Of a DNA stretch of 5,374 bases, positions 1 to 5,166 are shown piece after piece; position 1 is the stretch's first letter; each line of letters begins with the position of its first letter. The notes below the pieces were generated by a model that was not told where the DNA came from, searched no databases, and was given only the letters and a program-made list of their open reading frames with translations. Position numbers and translations under genes: made by a program. The stretch is from JAWLBM01 sp041687675 (GTDB taxonomy: Bacteria > Pseudomonadota > Alphaproteobacteria > Rhizobiales > Pleomorphomonadaceae): the NCBI GenBank assembly GCA_041687675.1, contig JAWLBM010000076.1, forward strand, positions 1 to 5,374, written 5' to 3'.

Positions 1-20
1 ACGCTCATCAACGACGCCAT
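1..20 (-). CDS. 5' end of an unidentified leftward gene (partial)
   Basis: Only the start of this gene is in the window: an ATG at 20-18 on the minus strand followed by five further whole codons, reading MASLMS before the left edge. It is called because a near-perfect Shine-Dalgarno sequence, AAGGAGG, lies at 32-26, five bases before the ATG, which is the strongest ribosome binding site in the window. The gene has the same orientation as the SH3b gene ending at 219, with about 200 bases between them, so it probably has its own promoter. Nothing can be said about its product. A chance AAGGAGG plus ATG is possible but unlikely in such GC-rich DNA. Confidence 0.55.
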
Positions 21-25
21 CGGTC

Positions 26-32
26 CCTCCTT
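26..32 (-). promoter_or_regulatory. Strong Shine-Dalgarno site for the left-edge gene
   Basis: AAGGAGG on the minus strand with a 5-base spacer to the ATG at 20-18. It matches the anti-Shine-Dalgarno end of 16S rRNA over seven bases and is the main reason for calling a gene start at the window edge. Confidence 0.6.
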
Positions 33-68
33 CGGAACCGCTGACAGAATCCATCTCACCTCAAAGCG

Positions 69-83
69 CTAGAGTCATTCTCC
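69..83 (-). promoter_or_regulatory. Possible Fur-family-like operator upstream of the left-edge gene
   Basis: On the minus strand this reads GGAGAATGACTCTAG. It agrees at 11 of 15 positions with the palindromic Fur-type pattern TGAGAATGATTCTCA (comparison from memory), but its own symmetry is only 4 of 7 pairs. It sits about 50-63 bases before the ATG at 20, a suitable place for an operator. I could not find a convincing -35/-10 pair around it. The call is tentative; it may be chance, or a remnant of an intergenic repeat. Confidence 0.2.
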
Positions 84-218
84 AAATGCGATTCCCCTGC
101 GTCGCGGCGCATCGTCCTGCTGACAGGATCCGGCAGGATCGGCGAGGGAGCCCCGGAGAGGGCGGGCCGCCACCCCGGCGGGGCCGGGACGGCGGATGGA
201 GCGGATGCGCGGCCGGCC

Positions 219-1037
219 TCAGCGCTGGACGGCGACGCAGCGGCCGTTGCGCATCACGCAGTCGTCGCGGCGCTCCTCCCGCCGCTCCTGGCGGCGTTCC
301 TTGCGGTCCTCCCGCTGCTCCTGCCGCCGCTCCTTGCGGCCCTCCTTGGCGTCCTTGCGGGTCTCCCTGAGGTCCTCGCGGCGTTCCTTGCGCTCCTCGC
401 GAAGCTCCTGCCGGCGCTCCCTGCGATCCTCGCGCAGGTCGCGGTCGAGGCGCGGCTGGAAGCCGAGGCGCCGGTCCGGGTCGAAGCGGCGGAACCCGTC
501 GTCGTCGCGGCGCTGCGGCTCCACGCTGCGCCAGCGCTCGATCCGGTCGTCGCGGTCGCGGCGGCCGCGATAGACGTCGCGGTCGCGCGGATAGATGATC
601 ACCTCGTCGTTGCGGCGGCGGTCGCGCCAGTAGTCGGGGCTCGGATAGGTCCGGCGCCAGCGCCAGTCGTCGTACCAGGGACGGCGCGGGTACCAGCGGT
701 CCCAGTAGCCGAAGTCGAAGGTGATGATCGGCACCTGCACCCGCGGGGTGTAGGGCACGTAGACGCGGCGGTCGTCGTAGAAGATGTTGATGTAGCGCGA
801 GGACACCCAGCCGCGCTCGTCGTAGTAGCCGACGTCGCACCAGGTGTAGCTCCGCACGCATCCGTAGATTTCGACCGGGGCGCCGCGGGGCAGGACGATA
901 ATGCGCGGGTATTCCGTGCTCGGCCCCGCCCGCATGTTCACGTCGGTGGTCGTGAAGCCCTCCGCCGCAGCCTGGGCGGCGGAGGCTGCGAACAGGCCGC
1001 CGACGACGGCCAGAGCGGCCATGAAGTACCTGACCAT
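219..1037 (-). CDS. Exported SH3b-domain protein with charged 11-residue-repeat tail
   Basis: 272-residue predicted secreted or periplasmic protein. Residues 1-24 look like a Sec signal peptide (hydrophobic core, AQA-like cleavage site near 21-24). A bacterial SH3 domain follows at about 28-86, with the family signatures VNMRAGPSTEYP (33-44) and GWVSSRYI (76-83) and a Cys60/Cys67 pair. Such domains generally bind peptidoglycan or peptides; the ligand here is unknown. Residues 82-137 are rich in Tyr, Trp, Arg and Pro. Residues 201-259 form an Arg/Glu helix built on an 11-residue repeat, and the protein ends in a short segment with Cys260 and Cys267. The start is ATG 1037, because AGGAG at 1050-1046 is 8 bases before it. 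A GTG at 1046 extends the frame by three codons but overlaps that ribosome binding site. The architecture recalls hypothetical SH3 proteins of Rhizobiales-type bacteria. Confidence 0.88.
   Translation of the reverse strand: MVRYFMAALAVVGGLFAASAAQAAAEGFTTTDVNMRAGPSTEYPRIIVLPRGAPVEIYGCVRSYTWCDVGYYDERGWVSSRYINIFYDDRRVYVPYTPRVQVPIITFDFGYWDRWYPRRPWYDDWRWRRTYPSPDYWRDRRRNDEVIIYPRDRDVYRGRRDRDDRIERWRSVEPQRRDDDGFRRFDPDRRLGFQPRLDRDLREDRRERRQELREERKERREDLRETRKDAKEGRKERRQEQREDRKERRQERREERRDDCVMRNGRCVAVQR
261..437 (-). repeat. Degenerate 33-bp (11-residue) coding repeats
   Basis: This stretch encodes residues 201-259 of the SH3b protein. Successive units are LREDRRERRQE, LREERKERRED and LRETRKDAKEG, then a shortened 7-residue unit RKERRQE, then QREDRKERRQE and a partial RREERRDD. 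The period is 11 residues (33 bp), with Leu or Gln/Arg at position 1, Arg at position 2 and Glu at position 3. Eleven residues match three helical turns, so a long charged helix or a right-handed coiled coil is likely. DNA identity between units is only moderate, which suggests old duplication followed by divergence. Confidence 0.75.
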
Positions 1038-1045
1038 GATTGACA

Positions 1046-1050
1046 CTCCT
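1046..1050 (-). promoter_or_regulatory. Ribosome binding site that fixes the SH3b start
   Basis: AGGAG on the minus strand, 8 bases before ATG 1037. It shares its last base with the in-frame GTG at 1046, which therefore cannot be the start served by this site. Confidence 0.7.
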
Positions 1051-1052
1051 GC

Positions 1053-1074
1053 GGGCCGGTCGCCGGACCGGACC
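1053..1074 (-). other. Hairpin in the 5' leader of the SH3b gene
   Basis: CCGGTC (1056-1061) and GACCGG (1066-1071) form a perfect 6-bp stem with the 4-base loop GCCG; two more G-C pairs are possible beyond a G/A mismatch. In the leftward transcript the hairpin would end a few bases before the AGGAG ribosome binding site, where it could affect translation or mRNA stability. Such stems are common by chance in DNA this GC-rich. Confidence 0.3.
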
Positions 1075-1094
1075 CTCTCTTCGAACGTGACCGC

Positions 1095-1100
1095 ATTATC
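1095..1100 (-). promoter_or_regulatory. Candidate -10 element for the SH3b gene
   Basis: The minus strand reads GATAAT, five of six bases like TATAAT, in an otherwise GC-rich gap. It would place transcription start near 1088 and give a leader of about 50 bases. The hexamer 17 bases further upstream (AGCGCC) does not resemble TTGACA, so the promoter would be weak, activator-dependent or read by another sigma factor. Confidence 0.3.
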
Positions 1101-1132
1101 CCCGCGGCCTCTGACGTGGCGCTGAACCCCCC

Positions 1133-1147
1133 GTTCACCTCTCGTTC
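1133..1147 (+). promoter_or_regulatory. GTTC-N7-GTTC motif, matching the alphaproteobacterial LexA (SOS) box
   Basis: GTTC at 1133-1136 and GTTC at 1144-1147 are separated by exactly seven bases (ACCTCTC). This direct repeat is the known LexA-binding form in alphaproteobacteria, unlike the CTGT-N8-ACAG palindrome of enterics. It lies between two divergent genes, about 90 bases before either start codon. It does not overlap the weak promoter elements I can see, and neither flanking gene is a usual SOS gene. An inverted TGAAC at 1123-1127 also pairs with GTTCA at 1133-1137. The sequence match is exact; the function is inferred. Confidence 0.4.
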
Positions 1148-1237
1148 AGGAATCCGGGCGGCCGCCCACCTGCAACCCGCGACCGCCCCGCCGCGTTCAT
1201 GACAGCATGCGCGCCGCCTGATAGCCTTTCCCCGCGC

Positions 1238-1672
1238 ATGCGATCGAGACTTGCGGGGGTGGCGGTGACGGCGACGACGGAGACCGGCGGCGAGACGGAG
1301 GAGCCGCGGGGCGAACTCACGGTAAGGACCATCGCCATGCCGGCGGACACCAATGCGAACGGCGACATCTTCGGCGGCTGGGTGCTGTCGCAGATGGACC
1401 AGGCCGGCGGCATCGCCGGGGTGGAGCGGGCGCAAGGGCGCGTGGTCACCATCGCCGTGGACGCCATGACCTTCATCCGCCCGGTGAGGGTCGGCGACGT
1501 GCTGTGCGTCTACACCCATGTGGAGTCGGTCGGCCGCACCTCGATGAAGATCCACATCGAGGCCTGGGCGCGGCGCTTCCGCACCAACCTGCGGGAGAAG
1601 GTCACCGACGCGACCTTCACCTTCATCGCCATCGACGACAATGGCCGTCCGCGGCCGGTCCCGCCGCCCTGA
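1238..1672 (+). CDS. YciA-type acyl-CoA thioesterase (hotdog fold)
   Basis: 144-residue cytoplasmic enzyme predicted to hydrolyse acyl-CoA to free acid and CoA. From this start, GELTVRTIAMPADTNANGDI begins at residue 25 and runs into FGGWVLSQMD (45-54). This is the hallmark of the YciA/BACH-like hotdog family, with Asp43 in the NANGD segment at the expected catalytic position. The following RVVTIAVDAMTFIRPVRVGD strand and VGRTSMKIHIE are also typical. Family members are about 130-150 residues and form oligomers. The start is uncertain: ATG 1238 has no clear ribosome binding site. ATG 1199 would add 13 unconserved residues. GTG 1265, with a G-rich stretch just before it, would give 135 residues, close to E. 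coli YciA. It is the first gene of a rightward run, 34 bases before the KSI-like gene, and its product may supply or clear acyl-CoAs for the same pathway, which is inference. Confidence 0.9.
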   Translation: MRSRLAGVAVTATTETGGETEEPRGELTVRTIAMPADTNANGDIFGGWVLSQMDQAGGIAGVERAQGRVVTIAVDAMTFIRPVRVGDVLCVYTHVESVGRTSMKIHIEAWARRFRTNLREKVTDATFTFIAIDDNGRPRPVPPP

Positions 1673-1706
1673 CCGGCGGACCGCACATCCCGAAAAGGAG
1701 ACCGCC

Positions 1707-2120
1707 ATGGCCGATCCGGCCGAAACGCGCCGCCTGATCGAACGCTACATCGAGGCGCTCAACGACCGCTCTGTGTCCGGCGTCCTCTCGCTGCTCGCCG
1801 AGGACGTCGCCCACGACCCGAACCAGGACCGCCGCCGCATCGGCCGGCAGGCCTTCGAGGCGGCGCTGATCCACCGATTGCGCCTCGTCCGCGAGACGGC
1901 GTCGGACCTCGTCGTCCTCGTCTCGGACGACGGCCACAGGGCGTCCGCCGAGTACACGCTGCGCGGCACCTACCTCGAGACGGGGGAGGGGCTTCCGCCG
2001 GCGACCGGCCAGACCTACAGTCTCCCCGGCGCCGCCTTCTTCGAGGTCGACGAGGGCCGGATCAGCCGCGTCAGCGAGTATCTCAACCTCAACGAGTTCG
2101 TCCGGCAGGTCTCCGCCTGA
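1707..2120 (+). CDS. Ketosteroid-isomerase-related protein (NTF2/SnoaL-like fold)
   Basis: 137-residue cytoplasmic protein of the NTF2-like superfamily. The pattern RRLIERYIEALNDRSVSGVL (8-27), then EDVAHDPNQ (32-40), RIGRQAF (44-50), a central ASAEYTLRGTYLETGEGLPP (79-98), and GQTYSLPGAAFFEVDEGRIS (101-120) plus EYLNLNEFVRQV fits the 'ketosteroid isomerase-related' family. The conserved pocket-like residues His36, Asp37, Asn39 and Gln40 are present. The name reflects fold similarity; steroid isomerase activity is not shown, and members often act on unrelated small molecules. The start is ATG 1707, because AAGGAGA at 1695-1701 is five bases upstream; an earlier in-frame ATG at 1641 lies inside the thioesterase gene. 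It is 34 bases after the thioesterase stop and 22 before the nitrilase-like gene, so co-transcription is likely. Confidence 0.88.
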   Translation: MADPAETRRLIERYIEALNDRSVSGVLSLLAEDVAHDPNQDRRRIGRQAFEAALIHRLRLVRETASDLVVLVSDDGHRASAEYTLRGTYLETGEGLPPATGQTYSLPGAAFFEVDEGRISRVSEYLNLNEFVRQVSA

Positions 2121-2142
2121 CCCGTCGAGCCGGGAGCCCGCC

Positions 2143-3036
2143 ATGCGCCTCGTCAGGGTCGCCGCCACCCAGTATCCGATTGACCGCCTGCCGGACCTCG
2201 AGGCCTACGAGGCCAAGCTGGTCGACTGGGTCTCGCGCGCGGCCGACGAGGGCGCCGACCTCATCGTCTTCCCCGAGTACGGCGCGATGGAACTGACGGC
2301 GCTTGCCGGTCCGGCCGCGGGCGACCTGCACCGCTCGATGGAGGTGCTGGACAGGATCCTGCCTGAGGTGGACGCCCTCCACCGCATGCTCGCCCGGCGA
2401 CACGACGTGCACATCCTCGCCGCCAGCGCGCCGGAGCACGGCGGCGACAGCATCTACCGCAACGTCGCCCGCCTGTTCGCGCCGAACGGCAAGTCCGGCC
2501 GGCAGGAGAAGATCGTGATGACCCGCTTCGAGCGGGACGAGTGGGGCATCTCCGGCGGCGGCCCGGTCGCCGTGTTCCGCACGACGCTGGGCATGATCGG
2601 CGTCTCGATCTGCTACGACGTGGAGTTCCCGCTGATCGCGCGGGCGCAGGCGGAGGCCGGGGCCGAGATCATCCTCGCCCCCTCGGCGACCGAGACGGCG
2701 CACGGCTACTGGCGGGTGCGCCACGCCAGCCAGGCCCGGGCGGTCGAGAACCAGTGCTTCGTGGTGCAGTCGCCGACGGTCGGCGAGGCCGCCTGGTCGC
2801 CGGCGATGTCCAGCAACGTCGGCGCCGCCGGCGTCTACGCCCCGCCGGACGGCCCCTTCCCGGACGACGGCGTGGTCGCCCTCGGCGAGATGAACCGCGC
2901 GGCCGTCGTGCATGCCGAGCTCGACCTCGACCGGGTCGCGGACCTGCGCGCCGACGGCGGCGTCCTCAACTTTGCCCACTGGCCGGAGCAGGGGGTCGTG
3001 ACCGGGCCGCTGGCCGAGGTGGTCGACCTCACCTGA
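2143..3036 (+). CDS. Carbon-nitrogen hydrolase (nitrilase superfamily amidase)
   Basis: 297-residue cytoplasmic enzyme of the nitrilase superfamily, which cleaves or forms amide-type C-N bonds through a thioester intermediate. The catalytic triad is intact: Glu45 in FPEYGAMEL, Lys123 in QEKIVMTRFERDEWGI and Cys157 in SICYDVEFP. The N-terminal VRVAATQYPI strand and the later ILAPSATET and HASQARAVENQCFVVQSPTVG segments are family signatures. Length is normal. The FPEYGAMEL and FERDEWGIS forms resemble the uncharacterised 'Rim1-like' branch, whose members are sometimes fused to a GNAT acetyltransferase; no GNAT domain is present here. That branch assignment is from memory. The start is ATG 2143 with GGGAG at 2132-2136. 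It is the last gene of the run, ending before a hairpin at 3040-3066. True nitrile hydrolysis is unlikely for this branch; an amide substrate is more plausible. Confidence 0.93.
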   Translation: MRLVRVAATQYPIDRLPDLEAYEAKLVDWVSRAADEGADLIVFPEYGAMELTALAGPAAGDLHRSMEVLDRILPEVDALHRMLARRHDVHILAASAPEHGGDSIYRNVARLFAPNGKSGRQEKIVMTRFERDEWGISGGGPVAVFRTTLGMIGVSICYDVEFPLIARAQAEAGAEIILAPSATETAHGYWRVRHASQARAVENQCFVVQSPTVGEAAWSPAMSSNVGAAGVYAPPDGPFPDDGVVALGEMNRAAVVHAELDLDRVADLRADGGVLNFAHWPEQGVVTGPLAEVVDLT

Positions 3037-3039
3037 GCC

Positions 3040-3066
3040 CCCTGGGCCGCCCGGGCGAGCCCAGGG
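3040..3066. terminator. Hairpin between convergent genes, likely bidirectional terminator
   Basis: CCCTGGGC at 3040-3047 and GCCCAGGG at 3059-3066 form a perfect 8-bp stem around an 11-base loop that itself contains CCCGGG. It fills the 35-base gap between the nitrilase-like stop (3036) and the SIMPL stop (3072), so it could end both transcripts. There is no T-tract on either side, so it is not a textbook intrinsic terminator. Confidence 0.55.
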
Positions 3067-3071
3067 CGTAT

Positions 3072-3794
3072 TCACGGGGCCTGGCGGATTTCCCACTCGA
3101 CGGACACGGTCACCGAGAACTCCCGCTCGCCGGGGGCCAGCGGCACCGATTCGGCCGACATCCGGGCCATCGGCATGTCGAAGGGCTCCGGACGGTCGAA
3201 GCCCTCGCGGACGAGGAGGATCCGGCCGAGTTCGAAGCCGCCGGCCTCGGCATAGACATCGGCCATGGCCTTTGCCGAACGGATGGCTTCGCGGCGCGCC
3301 TGGTCCAGGAGGTCCTCGTCGTTCTCGACGGAGAAGCTGATGCCCTGCACCTGGTTGGCGCCGATCCGCACCACCTGGTCGAGCAGGTTGCCGGCCATGG
3401 CGATCTCGCGGATCTTCACGGTCACGTTGTTGGAGACGCGGTAGCCGGTGATCCGCGGCGCCGGCTGCGACCCGTCCTCGCGCGGCGGCGGGAAGGACAT
3501 CACCGGCTCGACCGAGAAGCCGCTGGTGCCGATGTCGCGGTCGGCGACGCCGGCGGCCATGAAGGCGTCGATGAGCTCGCTCATCCGCTCGTTGTTCTCG
3601 GTCAGCGCCGGGCCCGCGGTGTCCGCCTCGGTCACCACGCCGAGGGTGACGACCGCGGTGTCCGGCGGCGCGCCGACGGTGCCGGTCGCGGTGACGCCGA
3701 GGGTCGGCACGCGCGCCGCCTCCTGGGCGATGGCGGCGACGGGCGAGAGGGCGAGCGCGGCGACGAGAACGGCGGCGCTGAAACGGCGGATCAT
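3072..3794 (-). CDS. Exported SIMPL (DUF541) domain protein
   Basis: 240-residue predicted periplasmic protein. Residues 1-23 form a signal peptide (MIRRF, hydrophobic core, AIA cleavage before Gln24). The rest is one SIMPL/DUF541 domain: LGVTATGTVGAPPDTAVVTL (32-51), ITGYRVSNNVTVKI (115-128), IGANQVQGISFSV (144-156), ARREAIRSAKAMADVYAEAGG (166-186) and the closing EREFSVTVSVEWEI (223-236). Members include E. coli YggE, linked to oxidative-stress tolerance, and Brucella BP26; the molecular role is not settled. The start is ATG 3794, with GGAG at 3807-3804 nine bases upstream and the signal peptide beginning directly. An upstream in-frame start at 3839 would put 15 extra residues before the signal peptide. 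It lies 76 bases downstream of the MFS gene on the same strand, so readthrough from that promoter is possible, although a separate promoter cannot be excluded. Confidence 0.92.
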   Translation of the reverse strand: MIRRFSAAVLVAALALSPVAAIAQEAARVPTLGVTATGTVGAPPDTAVVTLGVVTEADTAGPALTENNERMSELIDAFMAAGVADRDIGTSGFSVEPVMSFPPPREDGSQPAPRITGYRVSNNVTVKIREIAMAGNLLDQVVRIGANQVQGISFSVENDEDLLDQARREAIRSAKAMADVYAEAGGFELGRILLVREGFDRPEPFDMPMARMSAESVPLAPGEREFSVTVSVEWEIRQAP

Positions 3795-3870
3795 CTGGTG
3801 GAACTCCGGAACTGATGCAGCTTTTCGGAAGGAAGTCACCCGATTGCGGCCGAATGGTGGAGGCTGCGGC

Positions 3871-5082
3871 TCACTTCACCGGCGGCCAGACGATCACCAG
3901 CACGGCGAGCACCGCCGCGAAGGCGATCGACAGGCCCGCGCCGGTTGCGAACATGCCGGAGAGGCCGATGCGCTCGGCGATCGGCTGGGCGAGCACCGGC
4001 GAGACGAACTGGCCGAGGAAGACGGCGGTCGTCATGCCGCCGGTGGCGCGGGCGCGCATCCGGGCCGGGGTCTTCGCCATCAGCCATGTGGAGATCGAGG
4101 GGAACATCAACCCCAGCCCCGGCCCGCAGCAGCACAGGCCGACGACGATGCCGAGGAGGCTGTCCGACCACGCCACCACCAGGAAGCCGATGCCGATCAG
4201 CGAGAAGGCGAGGGCGAGGATCCGTCGCGGCCCCATGAAGGCCCGGACCCGCCGGAAGTTCAGCGAGGCGATCGCCGAGATGCCCGTGTTCACCGCCAGG
4301 GCCGCGCCGGCCACCCACGGGCTGTCGACGCCGATCTCGCGGAGGTAGAAGGGAAGCTGCACCGGGAGGGCGTAGAACAGCACCATTCCGAGGAAGGCGG
4401 TGATGTAGAGCCCGGTGGCGAGGAACAGCGGAAACGGTCCGCTGTCCACCGCCTCCTCGGTTCCGGGCGGGCGGTCCGGCGCATCGCGGATCACCGCGAA
4501 GGCGAGGGGCAGCAGCAGCACCGGCAGCAGGTAGACGAGGAACGGCCCGCGCCAGTGCCATTCGGCGAGCAGTCCGCCGAGCGGGAGGAACACGACGCCG
4601 CCGGCGCCCATGAACGCCGCCTGGATGCCGAAGGCGCGGTCGCGTGCGGGTCCGCGCCAGTAGTCGGCGATGAGGGCGCTGGCGGTCGGCAGCAGGCCGG
4701 CGACGGCCAGGCCCAGCACGAGCCGCGAGGCGATCAGCGCGCCGATCGAGTCGAGCACCAGCCCGGCGCCGCCGGCGAGGATGTAGAGGACGAGGGCGCC
4801 GAGAATCACCCGCCGCCGGCCGAAGCGATCGGCGATCCAGCCGGTGAAGGGCGCCGCGACGGCGATGGCGAGGCCCGGCATGGTCAGCACCAGCCGGACC
4901 AGCGTCTCCACCTGCGGTACGCCGAGGTAGTGGTCGCGCAGCCCCGGCAGCGACGGCGCGATGGTGGCGCTCGCCATGACGGTGAGGCTCGACACCAGGA
5001 GGATCACCGGGAGCATCAGCCGGGGCGGCGCCGGATGGGCCGCGGCGGCCTCCGCGGCCTGGGGGTGATGCACTGCGGTCAT
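3871..5082 (-). CDS. Major facilitator superfamily transporter, drug-efflux type
   Basis: 403-residue inner-membrane protein with a predicted 12 helices in two six-helix halves: about 22-196 and 216-398, joined by a hydrophilic loop near 198-215. The loop between helices 2 and 3 carries the MFS motif A, GWIADRFGRRR (81-91). Helix 5 has a Gly/Pro-rich motif C-like stretch (GAGGVVFLPLGG, 159-170) followed by WHWRGPF, typical of proton-coupled drug:H+ antiporters. Helix 10 has three consecutive cysteines (317-319). Substrate unknown; efflux is inferred from family pattern. The start is ATG 5082, with AGGGA at 5096-5092 nine bases upstream. A longer frame to 5187 would start upstream of the candidate promoter at 5135-5162 and adds an Arg/Gly-rich stretch unlike a transporter N-terminus. 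Regulation by a palindrome-binding repressor is suggested by the promoter. Downstream lies the SIMPL gene. Confidence 0.93.
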   Translation of the reverse strand: MTAVHHPQAAEAAAAHPAPPRLMLPVILLVSSLTVMASATIAPSLPGLRDHYLGVPQVETLVRLVLTMPGLAIAVAAPFTGWIADRFGRRRVILGALVLYILAGGAGLVLDSIGALIASRLVLGLAVAGLLPTASALIADYWRGPARDRAFGIQAAFMGAGGVVFLPLGGLLAEWHWRGPFLVYLLPVLLLPLAFAVIRDAPDRPPGTEEAVDSGPFPLFLATGLYITAFLGMVLFYALPVQLPFYLREIGVDSPWVAGAALAVNTGISAIASLNFRRVRAFMGPRRILALAFSLIGIGFLVVAWSDSLLGIVVGLCCCGPGLGLMFPSISTWLMAKTPARMRARATGGMTTAVFLGQFVSPVLAQPIAERIGLSGMFATGAGLSIAFAAVLAVLVIVWPPVK

Positions 5083-5134
5083 GCCTTTCGGTCCCTGCCG
5101 TCCGGCCGACCTGCCGGCGTTGCCCCCCGCGCGG

Positions 5135-5162
5135 GTTGTATCCGGGACGCGAGGATTTTCAA
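5135..5162 (-). promoter_or_regulatory. Candidate sigma-70 promoter for the MFS gene
   Basis: On the minus strand, TTGAAA (5162-5157; five of six bases of TTGACA) is followed after 16 bases by TACAAC (5140-5135; four of six of TATAAT). Transcription would start near 5128, giving a leader of about 46 bases to ATG 5082. It is the best -35/-10 pair I found in the window. Confidence 0.5.
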
Positions 5163-5166
5163 ATCC
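5153..5166. promoter_or_regulatory. Palindromic operator candidate over the MFS -35 element
   Basis: GGATTTTCAAATCC: 6-bp arms GGATTT and AAATCC with a 2-base centre. It is AT-rich in GC-rich surroundings and covers the whole candidate -35 hexamer (5157-5162), where a bound repressor would block RNA polymerase. The regulator is not in the window. Wider CGGGA (5143-5147) and TCCCG (5164-5168) arms also pair. Confidence 0.4.

Noticed and set aside
161..185. Possible terminator stem after the SH3b gene
   Set aside because: Only short, competing GC stems (for example CCCC-GGC-GGGG at 173-183) are present, with bulges and no T-tract; indistinguishable from background in this composition.
1199..1227. 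ATGACA...TAGCCT as a promoter for the thioesterase operon
   Set aside because: The -35 is fair, but the -10 matches only three bases of the consensus and would place transcription start just before ATG 1238. Too weak to list as a feature.
1650..1685. GGTC/GACC-type stem around the thioesterase stop codon
   Set aside because: It has a bulge, no T-tract and lies between closely spaced co-directional genes, so it is unlikely to be a terminator.
938..1708. 256-residue minus-strand frame across the divergent gap and thioesterase gene
   Set aside because: It covers both the SH3b signal-peptide region and the thioesterase in other frames, has no protein-like domain and no suitable start signal.
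2089..3096. 335-residue minus-strand frame opposite the nitrilase-like gene
   Set aside because: Antisense shadow of a gene with a complete Glu-Lys-Cys triad; the composition is typical of GC-rich reverse frames.
2541..3815. 424-residue plus-strand frame overlapping the nitrilase-like gene and antisense to the SIMPL gene
   Set aside because: It overlaps genes with intact family motifs, and its sequence is Arg/Gly/Ala-rich without domain features. It is a frame shadow.
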